Shown: piece after piece, positions 7,094-16,445 of the stretch
Position numbering within the stretch: the first letter of the stretch is position 1
Layout: each line of letters begins with the position of its first letter
Source: Bacteroidetes bacterium UKL13-3
Lineage (GTDB): Bacteria > Bacteroidota > Bacteroidia > UKL13-3
Assembly (NCBI GenBank): GCA_001602415.1
Contig: CP012155.1
Span: 1,178,001-1,242,000 of the forward strand
DNA: 64,000 nucleotides
Direction: 5' to 3'
Notes under the pieces: generated by a model
Told to the model about the DNA's origin: nothing
The model's database searches: none
The model's input: the letters and a program-made list of their open reading frames with translations, nothing else
Translations under genes and position numbers: made by a program

Positions 7094-8068
7094 ATGAAAC
7101 GATTAGTATTATGTTTGGTTACGATGTTTGGCTCCGTAAATGGATTCACGTGGGGTTTCTTTGGACACAAAATGGTAAACCGTTTAGCAGTTTTTACGTT
7201 GCCCGAAAAATTGTTGTTATTTTATAAAACTAATATTGAATTTATTACCGATCATTCGGTTGATCCCGACAAGCGCAGGTATTCCGTTCCCGAAGAGGCC
7301 TGCAGGCATTATGTTGATTTAGATCATTACGAAATTGTTGCACCTATTGATACCGTTCCAAAATATTGGAAAGACGCGGTTGCTAAATATACTGAGGATA
7401 CATTGAATGCTTATGGAATTGTGCCATGGCATATCAATAACATGAAATACAGATTAACAGAAGCATTTAAGGAGAAAGATGTAGATAAAATTCTTCATGC
7501 ATCAGCCGATATCGGTCATTATATTGCCGATGCTCATGTGCCTTTACACGCCACCGAAAACTACAATGGGCAACTGACTGGGCAAACAGGTATTCATGGA
7601 TTTTGGGAATCTAGGTTACCTGAATTGTTTAGCGAGAATTATGATTTTTTTGTAGGGCGTGCATTTTATGTGAATGATGTGTTGGGATTGGCATGGAAAG
7701 CAAGTGAGGGAAGTTTTGCCGCCAAAGATTCCGTGTTGGATTTTGAACGAAAATTGAACGCAACATTCCCGTCAGATCAAAAATATACACTTGAGCAAAA
7801 AGGGCAAACGCAGGTTAAAATATACTCGAAAGAATATTCAAGAGCCTATCATCAACTTTTGGGGAATCAGGTTGAGCGTAGAATGCGTGCTAGTATTTTG
7901 GCAGTAGGCTGTGTTTGGTATACTTGTTGGGTTGATGCCGGGCAGCCCGATTTAACATCAGCCAAATCTAAAAAGATGAGTGCGGAGGATCGTAAAAAGG
8001 CGATTGTTGAAGAACAAAAACTTTTGGAAGAACGTAAAATGATTGGCAGGAGCGAAGGCGGGAACTAG
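7094..8068 (+). CDS. Exported zinc-dependent phospholipase C / S1-P1 nuclease-fold protein
   Basis: A 324-residue protein with a signal peptide ending near FT-W20. The mature end W-G-F-F-G-H fits the S1/P1 nuclease and phospholipase C fold, in which the N-terminal tryptophan itself binds zinc. Further ligands are visible as histidine and aspartate residues in CRHYVDLDHY, ASADIGHYIADAHVPLHAT and GIHGFWESRLPE. The family cleaves phosphodiester bonds in lipids or nucleic acids; which one is not clear here. The lysine/glutamate-rich C-terminal 50 residues are an extra tail. Stands alone, divergent from the persulfide cluster. Confidence 0.8.
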   Translation: MKRLVLCLVTMFGSVNGFTWGFFGHKMVNRLAVFTLPEKLLLFYKTNIEFITDHSVDPDKRRYSVPEEACRHYVDLDHYEIVAPIDTVPKYWKDAVAKYTEDTLNAYGIVPWHINNMKYRLTEAFKEKDVDKILHASADIGHYIADAHVPLHATENYNGQLTGQTGIHGFWESRLPELFSENYDFFVGRAFYVNDVLGLAWKASEGSFAAKDSVLDFERKLNATFPSDQKYTLEQKGQTQVKIYSKEYSRAYHQLLGNQVERRMRASILAVGCVWYTCWVDAGQPDLTSAKSKKMSAEDRKKAIVEEQKLLEERKMIGRSEGGN

Positions 8069-8235
8069 GAGTAGTGTAGTTTTATAGAGCATTTATAGTT
8101 AGCTAGCCACAAATTAATTGCATTGTACTATATGATAATTATAATCGATTTTGTTCCTCAAACTGTGTATAACTTGTGTTTAAATGCAACGTTAACGCCC
8201 ATATTTTCGTAAACATATAGAGAAATATTATTCAG

Positions 8236-9357
8236 ATGAAATTCATAGTAAACAGTACCACTTTATTGAAGCACCTTTCCATGATTGATGGGGTTGTGGT
8301 GTCGAAACCGATTATTCCTATTTTGAACAATTTTTTGTTTGATATTAAAGATGGAGAATTGAAGATTTCGTCAACTGACTTGGAAACGACCATGACTACT
8401 TTGATAAAAGTAGATGCCAAAGAGGATATGTCAATTGCCATTCCATCCAAAACTACTTTGGATTTGTTGAAGAGTTTACCAGATCAACCATTAGCATTTT
8501 CAATTAACATAGAGAAAGGTGCGGTTGAAATAAAATATGATGCAGGTAGATTTAAACTAACAGCCCAAAAAGGAGATGAATTTCCTAAAAATCCTACTGT
8601 TGATGGAGGGCAGAAATTTACCATGCCAGCTAAGGTTTTGCAAAAAGCAATTAGCAAAACAGTATTTGCCACAAGTAATGATGAACTAAGATTGAATCTT
8701 ACGGGAGTGTTTGTGCAGTTAACAGCAGGTGATATAACTTTTGTAGCAACAGATGCCAACCGTTTGGTTCGTTTTAATCGCGCGGATATTAAACCAGGAG
8801 TAGAAGATTCATTCATTCTCCCTAAAAAGGCACTCAACTTGTTAAAATCTTCATTACCTAACGATGATACAGAGGTTACCATTGATTTTAATAAATCAAA
8901 TGCACACTTCACTTTTGGAGATGTAACATTGGTTTGCCGTTTAATTGATGAAAAATATCCTGATTACAATGCGGTAATCCCACAAGAAAATCCTAACAAA
9001 CTTGTGATGGATCGTAACGAGTTTGCTATGTCGGTTAAGCGTGTATCTATCACGTCAAACAAAACTACTCATCAAATTAGATTAAAGTTGGCAGGCAGCG
9101 AATTAACTGTATCTGCAGAGGATATTGATTTTGAAAACGAAGCTCAAGAAAAATTAAAATGTCAATACGAAGGGGAAGACATGGAAATTGGATTTAATTC
9201 TAAATACTTGGCAGAGATGATTAATTCTGCTGATGGAACAGAAGTTCGTTTAGAAATGAGTCAGCCTAATCGCGCAGGGGTTCTATTACCTGGAACGGCT
9301 GAAGATAATGAGAGTATTTTAATGTTGGTGATGCCAATGATGCTGAATAATTATTAA
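8236..9357 (+). CDS. dnaN: DNA polymerase III sliding clamp, beta subunit
   Basis: A 373-residue protein of the usual clamp length. It begins MKFIVNSTTLLKHLSMIDGVV and shows the three repeated clamp domains (about 1-125, 126-250, 251-373), with TDANRLVRF in the second and the C-terminal VMPMMLNNY that is typical of the clamp end. The ring holds the replicative polymerase on DNA and binds repair proteins such as MutY-pathway factors. Its start is fixed by the conserved N-terminus. dnaA is not next to it. The leader has TATTTTCG, close to a -7 box, at about 8201, and a hairpin terminator follows. Confidence 0.97.
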   Translation: MKFIVNSTTLLKHLSMIDGVVVSKPIIPILNNFLFDIKDGELKISSTDLETTMTTLIKVDAKEDMSIAIPSKTTLDLLKSLPDQPLAFSINIEKGAVEIKYDAGRFKLTAQKGDEFPKNPTVDGGQKFTMPAKVLQKAISKTVFATSNDELRLNLTGVFVQLTAGDITFVATDANRLVRFNRADIKPGVEDSFILPKKALNLLKSSLPNDDTEVTIDFNKSNAHFTFGDVTLVCRLIDEKYPDYNAVIPQENPNKLVMDRNEFAMSVKRVSITSNKTTHQIRLKLAGSELTVSAEDIDFENEAQEKLKCQYEGEDMEIGFNSKYLAEMINSADGTEVRLEMSQPNRAGVLLPGTAEDNESILMLVMPMMLNNY

Positions 9358-9378
9358 ACACTGAATTAAAAGAGTTAT

Positions 9379-9410
9379 AATCCCAATCGAGTAATCGGTT
9401 GGGATTTTTT
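9379..9410 (+). terminator. Intrinsic terminator of dnaN
   Basis: A 12-bp stem (AATCCCAATCGA with its complement, one G-T pair) with a 4-base loop at 9379-9406, followed by T residues to 9410. It lies 22 bases after the dnaN stop. Confidence 0.85.
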
Positions 9411-9431
9411 GTGGCTATATTTAGTGTACAA

Positions 9432-9465
9432 AAAAAGCCGAACAATGGTTTGTGTTCGGCTTTTT
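9432..9465. terminator. Bidirectional terminator between dnaN and the lysozyme gene
   Basis: Arms AAAAAGCCGAACA (9432-9444) and its exact complement (9453-9465) form a 13-bp hairpin with A and T flanks, so it works on both strands. It serves the convergent lysozyme gene that ends at 9482. Confidence 0.85.
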
Positions 9466-9481
9466 AATATTCGGCATAAAC

Positions 9482-10258
9482 CTATTTTTTACACAACGAT
9501 TTAAGTTCAGATTCTTCTCCTTTAAATACGTTAAAATCTACACCACCTCTAATTCCGTTAATTTTAGCTCTGTCTGTATGTTGCCAAAAGTGCCAACTCG
9601 AAATTTTTTGATTTAAATCAGGTGTTTTGTAATGAGCAATCCATAACGGATATTTTTTAAACTCATCTGTATTTAGGTATGATTTGTAAAAGCCCCAATT
9701 GGTATAAATGATAGGTTTAACACCATAGTGTTTTTCGGCTAAAACTAGCCATCTTTTTAAGTTTTTACGTAAACGAGCAGGAGGACAGCTTCCTTTCAAT
9801 TCTATATCCAAAACAGGAGGTAAGTCTCCCTTTTCTAACTTTGGTATTTGACGTACAAACAACTTTATTTGCTCTTCCGCTTCTAAATGAGGACGGAAAA
9901 AGTGGTATGCACCACGCATAATTCCGGCTTTCTTTGCGTCTTTCCAGTTATCTTTAAAATACTCATCAATAACTGTTCTTCCTTCAGAGGCCTTAATAAA
10001 GGCAAAACTAACAGAAACATCATTATGGTTCATTTTGCTCACTGCCTCCCAATCAATATTACTTTGGTGGCGCGATACATCAATACCGTGAATCTCATAA
10101 TCACCAGGAATCTCAACTCCAAATGAAGGGTAGGATGGCGATGATGAAATAGTAACGTTATTACTATTACCGGTTGCTTTTTGTGAAATGAGTATGCCTG
10201 CTCCAGCAATTGTTAAGGCGCTGAATGAGAGGATAGCTATATTTTTAATTGATACCAT
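9482..10258 (-). CDS. GH25 family lysozyme, membrane-anchored or exported
   Basis: A 258-residue protein with an N-terminal hydrophobic segment (about 7-27) and a glycoside hydrolase 25 domain from about residue 57. It shows GIDVSRHQSNIDW, FAFIKASEG, GAYHFFRP, the catalytic pair in PVLDIELKG (Asp and Glu), IIYTNWGFY and a closing HFWQHTD. GH25 enzymes cut the beta-1,4 bond between MurNAc and GlcNAc of peptidoglycan. The N-terminus suggests periplasmic action, for example wall remodelling. It has its own -7 promoter box (10304-10297) and a shared terminator. Confidence 0.9.
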   Translation of the reverse strand: MVSIKNIAILSFSALTIAGAGILISQKATGNSNNVTISSSPSYPSFGVEIPGDYEIHGIDVSRHQSNIDWEAVSKMNHNDVSVSFAFIKASEGRTVIDEYFKDNWKDAKKAGIMRGAYHFFRPHLEAEEQIKLFVRQIPKLEKGDLPPVLDIELKGSCPPARLRKNLKRWLVLAEKHYGVKPIIYTNWGFYKSYLNTDEFKKYPLWIAHYKTPDLNQKISSWHFWQHTDRAKINGIRGGVDFNVFKGEESELKSLCKK

Positions 10259-10296
10259 AATCTTACTGTGTTACAATACACGCAATATACTTCTTA

Positions 10297-10304
10297 CAAA
10301 TATA
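10297..10304 (-). promoter_or_regulatory. -7 element TAnnTTTG of the lysozyme gene
   Basis: TATATTTG on the minus strand, 38 bases upstream of the ATG at 10258. No clear TTTG was found at the -33 distance. Confidence 0.4.
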
Positions 10305-10453
10305 CATTATGTTTATAACATGTGAATAATTGTGCACAATAAACGAAGGCGATTCTAAAAAAGTATACGGTTGTTTTTTTGCTTCACTATCAGTGTTTAA
10401 TGGTATTTAGAAGAAAAAAGTGTAACAATAGTATGTAAAATAAAAACTATTCG

Positions 10454-10461
10454 TATTTTTG
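10454..10461 (+). promoter_or_regulatory. -7 element of the tRNA gene
   Basis: TATTTTTG ends 14 bases before the first base of the tRNA (10476). Confidence 0.5.
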
Positions 10462-10475
10462 CACCCCATTCAATT

Positions 10476-10552
10476 GGCGGGGTAGCTCAGATGGTTAGAG
10501 CACAGGATTCATAACCCTGAGGTCGGCAGTTCGATTCTGCTCCCCGCTACCA
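10476..10552 (+). tRNA. tRNA with anticodon CAT (Met, or Ile2)
   Basis: A full cloverleaf can be drawn. The acceptor stem is GGCGGGG with CCCCGCT, with a G-T pair at the end; the D arm is GCTC..GAGC; the anticodon loop TTCATAA holds CAT at 10510-10512; the T arm is GGCAG/CTGCT with loop TTCGATT. CCA is encoded (10550-10552). The first base pair is not the mismatch of initiator tRNA, so this is the elongator Met tRNA or the lysidine-modified Ile tRNA, which cannot be told apart by eye. Confidence 0.92.
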
Positions 10553-10558
10553 TTACAA

Positions 10559-10584
10559 AGTCCGCAACTTGCGGGCTTTTTTTT
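10559..10584 (+). terminator. Intrinsic terminator of the tRNA gene
   Basis: Stem AGTCCGCAA/TTGCGGGCT (one G-T pair) at 10559-10576 with a one-base centre, followed by eight T. Confidence 0.85.
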
Positions 10585-10613
10585 AGCCCAGTGTACTTTG
10601 GTAAGTGTGGTAT

Positions 10614-11498
10614 TTACTTAAATATAATCTGCTTAAAGCTTACTCCATAACCCGTAAAAGACCCCGTTGCACCGGTTATGTTTGATTTTAAAACTGCTGG
10701 AGTTGAAAATGGATTGCCGCTGTTGTTTGCCGAGCCGAAGGATTGCCAGAAAAGATATTCAGTACGCCCAATTGTTGAGAAATAAAGATTAACTGTGTCA
10801 GTTTCTTTAAAACCGCCTGCAAATGGATAAGTACGTTCTACATCGTTTACCAAAGCATCGTCAAAGGTCCTGTATGTATCGGCATTTCCCCAGCCAATAG
10901 CCAGGGAATCTCCTCCTTTTTTGAGGGCAATACGGTAGTTGTTTTGGTCGGCAGGATCAATAAAACTAAAACTCATGAGCGCATCTCGTTTTCCATCTTT
11001 ATTAGGATTTCCTTTAATTTCGTAGTAAACTTTTGTTATTGGTACTACTTTAGGGATTTGGGTTTTACCTGTGATTTTTTTACCATTAGGTAACGTTATG
11101 TCTAACAGGTAACAAGTGTTTTCTTTACCCGCAAAATATGGATTATAATAGATGCCATTTACTACCGGCAAAAGTGAGTCAATAAAAGGTGTTTCGCCCA
11201 CACTAAACATTTGAAATTTATTGTACTCAGGGTATAGTGTATCTTTTCCACTAATCACCCCTTCGTAAATAAACACTTGTGCTCCTTTGATACCACCTAA
11301 AGTTAAATCAGGCTTAAAATAATCAATGCTACTGGTAATAAACACGTAGTTTAAGGTGGCCGAAAACTGATTAATAGATGCTTCAACTACCACAACCGGA
11401 TTGCTGGGATCAACCGTGATATCAATTTCCTTTTCGCAGGAACTGGTAATCCAAACAAAACTTAATAGTATTACAATATTCTTAAAACTGCTCTGCAT
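10614..11498 (-). CDS. DUF4249 lipoprotein, partner of the TonB receptor
   Basis: A 294-residue protein with a lipoprotein signal (hydrophobic core then ITSSC-E). The body is beta-rich with DPSNPVVVVEASI after the lipobox and GKKITGKTQIPKVVPI near the middle, the pattern of DUF4249 proteins. Such proteins are regularly encoded directly after a TonB-dependent receptor in Bacteroidota and are thought to sit on the receptor as outer-membrane lipoproteins. The gene begins two bases after the receptor stop. The nutrient is not known. Confidence 0.82.
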   Translation of the reverse strand: MQSSFKNIVILLSFVWITSSCEKEIDITVDPSNPVVVVEASINQFSATLNYVFITSSIDYFKPDLTLGGIKGAQVFIYEGVISGKDTLYPEYNKFQMFSVGETPFIDSLLPVVNGIYYNPYFAGKENTCYLLDITLPNGKKITGKTQIPKVVPITKVYYEIKGNPNKDGKRDALMSFSFIDPADQNNYRIALKKGGDSLAIGWGNADTYRTFDDALVNDVERTYPFAGGFKETDTVNLYFSTIGRTEYLFWQSFGSANNSGNPFSTPAVLKSNITGATGSFTGYGVSFKQIIFK

Positions 11499-11500
11499 AA

Positions 11501-13897
11501 TTAAAATTTAAAATTCCAGGCAACAGCCGGAAGGATTGGGAATAAGTATACCATGTATGCTTTCACTTCTTGCTTTTCGATATCGGGTACAAAGTATACA
11601 AAAAACGGATTCGCACGATTGTAAATATTGTAGATAGAAAAGTTCCAAGACGACTCCCATTTTTCAGTTTTTTTATGCATGTAAGTGAAGGAAACATCTG
11701 CACGGTGGTATGAAGGCAAACGGTAGCTGTTAATTTTATCGTACAAATCAATAAACACAAATTTGGGTTCGTTGGTTTGTAAATCATACCCAACCCTAAA
11801 TGGCATTCTGCCTGTTGGCAAGGTTACCGCATTGCCTGTTCCGAATACAAACACGAAATTAAAATTCCACTTCTTGTTCAATTGGTGGCTCAACACAAAC
11901 GACATATCATGTGTTCTGTCGTATCGGTAAAAGAAAGCATTTCCATTATTAAGTTCATCAAATTGCCGGGTTGTTCGGCTCCAAGTATAGCCGATCCAAC
12001 CGGTGGTGCGTCCAAATTTTTTCTTAAAGAAAAACTCTAAGCCATATGATAAACCTTGTCCCGAAATGACGGCACTCTCTAAATTTTGGTTGAAGAATAA
12101 CTGGGTGCCAGGTTTGAATTCAACTTGGTTGTACATGGGTTTGTAATATGCTTCAACCGATGCTTCGTATTCGTTGGAACTGAAATTACGATAATAGCCA
12201 ACTGCGTACTGAAAGGCTTGTTGAGGTTTTACTATTTTGGAGCTTGGAATCCACAAATCAGCAGGGAATGCTGCTCCAGATGTGGTTGCAAGATTTAGGA
12301 ACTGATATGTTTGTGTGAAAGATGCTTTGAGTGATGATTCCTCTGATAGCAAATAAGTAGCAGCTAAGCGCGGTTCCAATCCATGGTAAAAGGATATACT
12401 CTCCAATGTTTTCCATGATTGACTAACGCCTGTCTTTAAATTGCTTTCGTCAAATTCGTATTTTGTGTATGGACCAATTTGGTTGAATGCAACATAACGC
12501 AATCCTGCATTTAAAGTAAGTCGGTGATTGATTTTCCACTCGTCTAAAAAATATATTGCATACTCGTTGGCATATTGCCTATCTATTTCCTGGTTGATTT
12601 GTGCCGATCCTAAATTGCCATTAGCGATTCCTGGAACAAACGTGTGTAAGGTGTATTGACCTCCATATTTAAAGAGATGTTTTGATGAAACGGTGTGCTG
12701 TAAATCATATTTTGCAGTTACATCGCGTATGCCGCTGGACGCTATGAACTTTGCTTTAAAATCGCCTAATCCGAATGTAAACTCATTGTTTAAATCGTAT
12801 CGGTTGTACACCAAACTGAGGTTAGCGAATAGTTTACCTGAAAAGATGTGGTTCCACCGAACAGATGCCATGGTGTTACCCCAGCTAATGTTGAAACTTA
12901 TGTCTTTGTTACGCGGACTGGTGAATGAAAAAATATCTCGCCCAATATACCCCGAGAAAAATAAGCGATCTTTATCGGATAGGATGTAGTTTGTTTTGAG
13001 ATTAAAGTCGTAAAAGTAATAGCCATTGCTGCGCAAGCTATCTGCAATAAATGGTTTAACCAATGCATCAATATAAGTCCTGCGCCCAGCAACCATAAAC
13101 GAACTTTTCCCTTTTACGATCGGTCCTTCGGCTGCAAAACGTGAAGCTATTGTTCCAACACCACCTGTGTAACTGTATTTTTGATTGTTCCCTTCTTTTA
13201 AACTCACATTTAGAATCGAGGAGAGGCGACCACCATAGTTAGCGGGCATTCCTCCTTTTATAATCTCGACATTGCGAACAGCATCTGAATTAAAAACCGA
13301 TAAGAAACCTAGTAAATGAGAAGGATTGTAAATTACACCTTCATCCATTAATACTAAATTTTGGTCGGGACCGCCACCTCTTACGTAAAAGCCGGTACTA
13401 GCCTCACCTCCCGATTTAATTCCCGGTAAAAGTGTTATGGCTTTGAGTACGTCTGGCTCTCCCATCACTACAGGAAGCTGTTTAAGTTGTTCCCCCGAAA
13501 TTTCTAATCTACTCATTTCGGTACTTTTTACGTTCCTATCAGTTCGGTCGCTGGTTACAACTACTTCACCTGTTTGCACCGAATGCGCTGTGAGTTTGGT
13601 ATTGATGGTTATATTTTTGTTGAGTATTATGGGGACTTCTTGAGGGTCAAATCCTAAATAAGAAAATATGAGTATATAATTTCCCTGAGGTAAAGTAATG
13701 TTAAAAAAGCCGTATTCATTGGCTGCGGCTCCTTGGTTTGTTTCTTTTACTTTTACTGTTGCTCCGATTAAGGTTTCACCGTTGGAAGCATCTTTTACGT
13801 AGCCACTGATGGTAAATTTGGTTTGTTGTGCTTGCGCTAAAGGGGCTAAGTAGAGTATAGAAGCAAGATATACAAATAGGTAAAGGAGTTTTTGCAT
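11501..13897 (-). CDS. TonB-dependent receptor with N-terminal carboxypeptidase-like domain
   Basis: A 798-residue outer-membrane protein: signal peptide (cut near AQAQ-QTK), a CarbopepD regulatory-like domain (about 28-115, with GYVKDASNGETLIGATV), a plug (about 120-240, with LPGIKSGGEASTGFYVRGG and NPSHLLG) and a beta-barrel. TonB receptors import large or scarce nutrients using energy from the inner membrane. Together with the DUF4249 lipoprotein it forms a two-gene import unit. No sigma/anti-sigma pair and no SusD are adjacent, so the unit is not a SusCD glycan system. Confidence 0.92.
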   Translation of the reverse strand: MQKLLYLFVYLASILYLAPLAQAQQTKFTISGYVKDASNGETLIGATVKVKETNQGAAANEYGFFNITLPQGNYILIFSYLGFDPQEVPIILNKNITINTKLTAHSVQTGEVVVTSDRTDRNVKSTEMSRLEISGEQLKQLPVVMGEPDVLKAITLLPGIKSGGEASTGFYVRGGGPDQNLVLMDEGVIYNPSHLLGFLSVFNSDAVRNVEIIKGGMPANYGGRLSSILNVSLKEGNNQKYSYTGGVGTIASRFAAEGPIVKGKSSFMVAGRRTYIDALVKPFIADSLRSNGYYFYDFNLKTNYILSDKDRLFFSGYIGRDIFSFTSPRNKDISFNISWGNTMASVRWNHIFSGKLFANLSLVYNRYDLNNEFTFGLGDFKAKFIASSGIRDVTAKYDLQHTVSSKHLFKYGGQYTLHTFVPGIANGNLGSAQINQEIDRQYANEYAIYFLDEWKINHRLTLNAGLRYVAFNQIGPYTKYEFDESNLKTGVSQSWKTLESISFYHGLEPRLAATYLLSEESSLKASFTQTYQFLNLATTSGAAFPADLWIPSSKIVKPQQAFQYAVGYYRNFSSNEYEASVEAYYKPMYNQVEFKPGTQLFFNQNLESAVISGQGLSYGLEFFFKKKFGRTTGWIGYTWSRTTRQFDELNNGNAFFYRYDRTHDMSFVLSHQLNKKWNFNFVFVFGTGNAVTLPTGRMPFRVGYDLQTNEPKFVFIDLYDKINSYRLPSYHRADVSFTYMHKKTEKWESSWNFSIYNIYNRANPFFVYFVPDIEKQEVKAYMVYLFPILPAVAWNFKF

Positions 13898-13946
13898 GTA
13901 TGGTGTTTTCAGGCATCTAAACGGAAAAATGAGCTAAATAGTTTAC

Positions 13947-13954
13947 CAAAGGTA
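13947..13954 (-). promoter_or_regulatory. -7 element of the TonB receptor operon
   Basis: TACCTTTG on the minus strand, 49 bases upstream of the receptor ATG. It fits TAnnTTTG; no clear -33 partner. Confidence 0.4.
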
Positions 13955-14052
13955 TTCGATTTAAGTAAAAAGTTTATGTGTAAGCATAGAACCAATTCCC
14001 ATACAAAAAGTTGCATGGAAACAGCAGTACATTCTCAAATCAGTTCACTATC

Positions 14053-14637
14053 TTATTTCCACCTCAAACTTTCGAGCATGTCAACAATATCGGTTTTGAG
14101 GTAAGTTAGCACTGGTGCTATGGAGTCGTTATTTGTTTGGGAATTAAAGTACAATGCACCGCGGATAAAATGATGGGTGCTGTCAAGTACATAAAATTGA
14201 AAATTAGTAGCGGTGTTTCCACTCAATTCATAAAGCATTCCGTGTATGTATGCATTTCCAATTTGTGTTTCATAAATCTCATCTGCTTTTATGGTGTGTT
14301 TGTATACCATTGTTCGTGCATCTTCTGTAAGTTTTAGGAGTTCGTTGTTATTGGTAAACGATTTATAACTCAGGTGAAGTGTAGCGCCAAATGGCCCGTA
14401 ATTAACGTTGTACCAGCATTTTTCAGCATTGGGGTGATTGTCAGGTTCAACAGTAACATACGATGGTATTTTCATACTAAAACCACAATCTGACGAGTAG
14501 TTGGTATAAGTTTTCTCATTCGGAAATTCTATTCGCTGAAATCCTCTTGGTTTGGGGGTATAATCATCATTGCATGACACCAGCACGAAACTCAATCCTA
14601 CAATAGCGAGTGAAAATCGACTAAAGCGTTTACGCAT
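14053..14637 (-). CDS. gldD: Gliding motility lipoprotein GldD
   Basis: A 194-residue lipoprotein (lipobox VLVSC after a basic, hydrophobic start MRKRFSR). YTPKPRGFQRIEFP just after the lipobox is characteristic of GldD, and the region with EKCWYNVNYGPFGATLHLSY also fits. GldD is needed for gliding in Flavobacterium and belongs to the cell-envelope machinery tied to type IX secretion. The start at 14637 is chosen because it gives a signal peptide and overlaps the gldE stop by eight bases; an open frame continues upstream inside gldE. gldE-gldD order is conserved in gliding and non-gliding Bacteroidota. Confidence 0.88.
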   Translation of the reverse strand: MRKRFSRFSLAIVGLSFVLVSCNDDYTPKPRGFQRIEFPNEKTYTNYSSDCGFSMKIPSYVTVEPDNHPNAEKCWYNVNYGPFGATLHLSYKSFTNNNELLKLTEDARTMVYKHTIKADEIYETQIGNAYIHGMLYELSGNTATNFQFYVLDSTHHFIRGALYFNSQTNNDSIAPVLTYLKTDIVDMLESLRWK

Positions 14638-15988
14638 TTTGTCCTCCATTTCTGATAATTTTAATGCGTTTAATTCTACGCTTATCAACGGCTTCAACAA
14701 TAAAGGTAAAGCCAGATATGACAATTTCTTCTCCTTGGTCGGGTAAATCTCCTGAAACTTCCAATAGCATTCCGCCAACAGTATCGGCTTCATTGCGTAT
14801 CTGATCAAAAGTATCAGTTTCAATTTCCATAACCTTGCACATATCGTTAATCAACGTTTTAGCTTCAAATACAAATGTGTTATCGTTAATGCGTGAATCA
14901 AATTTTTCCTCTTCATCAAACTCGTCATTAATCTCACCAAAAATTTCTTCCAAAATATCTTCCATGGTAACAATACCTGATGTTCCTCCAAATTCATCAA
15001 CCACTATAGCCAAGTGCACCCGTTTGCTTTGAAACTCTTTCAATAGGTCGTCAATTTTTTTACTTTCAGGAACAAAATAAGGTTTACGAATAAGTTTGAG
15101 CCAGTCAAAATCATCTGATTGATGCATGTGCGGTAACAAATCTTTGATATACAAAACACCAACAATTTGATCGAGGTTATCCCTAAAAACAGGCACGCGC
15201 GAGTAGCCCCAGTCGTTAATTTTGTCTAATAATTCATTGAAGTTAATAATGGCATCTAGCGCACTCATATCTGGGCGCAAGCGCATAATTTGTTTTACAT
15301 TGATATTGCCAAAGTTTACAATTGATTTAAGGATGAATTTTTCTTGTTTGGGGGTATCGGCTTCAGCAGTCATATCAATGGCGTGGGTGAGTTCATCTAC
15401 CGAGATAATATGTCCTTTTTTTGTTATACGTTTATCAATGATGGTAGTTGATTTTTCGAGTACATATACAAATGGTCTAAATACTTTACTCAAGATAAAC
15501 ATTGGAATAGCTAGTAATCGCGCAAGTTTTAAATTGTTTTGAGAAGCATAAATTTTGGGCATTACTTCACCGAACAACACCAACAAAAAGGTTACTAAAA
15601 CTACTTCAAAAAAGAAACCTAATAGGTGATTATTGCCAAAGTTGAATACAATACCTAGGAATAATGATGAAACCATAACCATAGCAATATTTACAAATGT
15701 GTTAGCTATAAGAATGGTGGCTAAGAGTTTTTTGGGATTGCTCAACAAATACTGGGCGTAATTAGCTGATCGACCTTCTTCCTCGGAAAGTAGGCCAATT
15801 TGTATCTTTGATAAAGAGAAATAGGCGTTTTCAGAACTTGATATGATGGCAGAGCAAATGATGAACAAAAGTGCAGTTAAACCGCATACTGTAGCTGTTG
15901 CAATTGCAGCAGGGTCGAGCGTGTTTAAAATAGATAACACCATAATTGGTGTGTTGTTGGACGGAGGTTCTCCGGTAATTGATTCCAA
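14630..15988 (-). CDS. gldE: Gliding motility-associated protein GldE (CNNM/CBS transporter-like)
   Basis: A 452-residue membrane protein. Residues about 20-200 form a CNNM-type membrane domain with SSSENAYFSLSK and LVLFGEVMPKIYA; then come two CBS domains (about 210-340, ending EFGGTSGIVTMEDILEEIFGEI) and a CorC/HlyC C-terminal domain (about 360-445). The family includes Mg2+ or Co2+ efflux proteins. In Flavobacterium GldE supports GldD function. It lies between ssb (25 bases upstream) and gldD, in the standard mutY-ssb-gldE-gldD order. Confidence 0.9.
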   Translation of the reverse strand: MESITGEPPSNNTPIMVLSILNTLDPAAIATATVCGLTALLFIICSAIISSSENAYFSLSKIQIGLLSEEEGRSANYAQYLLSNPKKLLATILIANTFVNIAMVMVSSLFLGIVFNFGNNHLLGFFFEVVLVTFLLVLFGEVMPKIYASQNNLKLARLLAIPMFILSKVFRPFVYVLEKSTTIIDKRITKKGHIISVDELTHAIDMTAEADTPKQEKFILKSIVNFGNINVKQIMRLRPDMSALDAIINFNELLDKINDWGYSRVPVFRDNLDQIVGVLYIKDLLPHMHQSDDFDWLKLIRKPYFVPESKKIDDLLKEFQSKRVHLAIVVDEFGGTSGIVTMEDILEEIFGEINDEFDEEEKFDSRINDNTFVFEAKTLINDMCKVMEIETDTFDQIRNEADTVGGMLLEVSGDLPDQGEEIVISGFTFIVEAVDKRRIKRIKIIRNGGQNA

Positions 15989-16013
15989 AATATGATTATT
16001 ACGTTAAACAATA

Positions 16014-16433
16014 TCAGAACGGAAGATCATCTCCCAGTTCCGGTGACTGATTTGGTGCCGCAATTGGTGGTATAGTAGAGCCATTTTCTGCCTCCTGATT
16101 TCCACTTTTTGCGCCTAGCAAGGTAAGGGTATTGGCTCTTATTTTTTTACCTAAATGTTCATTACCATCTTTATCCCGCCATGAGTCTGATTTTATCTTA
16201 CCTTCAATATATACCAAAGCCCCCTTTTTTAAATATTTTTCGGCAACCTTGGCAAGCTGATCCCACATTTCAATATTATGCCACTCGGTTTCAACTTTAC
16301 GCTCTCCATTCTTATTCATGAATACCTCATTGGTTGCAAGGGTAAAGTTTGCAACAACTTTTTGGTTATCGAAATAGCGCACTTCTGGATCTTTTCCTAA
16401 ATTACCTACCAATATAACCTTGTTTACACTCAT
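16014..16433 (-). CDS. ssb: Single-stranded DNA-binding protein
   Basis: A 139-residue SSB. It starts MSVNKVILVGNLGKDPEVR, contains the OB fold to about residue 105 and a flexible linker, and ends with the acidic tip LGDDLPF that recruits repair and replication proteins. It protects single-stranded DNA in replication, repair and recombination. The gene starts 12 bases after mutY in the same direction. Confidence 0.96.
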   Translation of the reverse strand: MSVNKVILVGNLGKDPEVRYFDNQKVVANFTLATNEVFMNKNGERKVETEWHNIEMWDQLAKVAEKYLKKGALVYIEGKIKSDSWRDKDGNEHLGKKIRANTLTLLGAKSGNQEAENGSTIPPIAAPNQSPELGDDLPF

Positions 16434-16445
16434 TTTTTGGGGCTG

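Noticed and set aside
8161-8172. DnaA-box-like 9-mer TTATACACA (minus strand) upstream of dnaN, and another at 10321-10329
   Set aside because: Each is a single match 2 kb apart, with no cluster and no dnaA gene, so an origin of replication cannot be supported.
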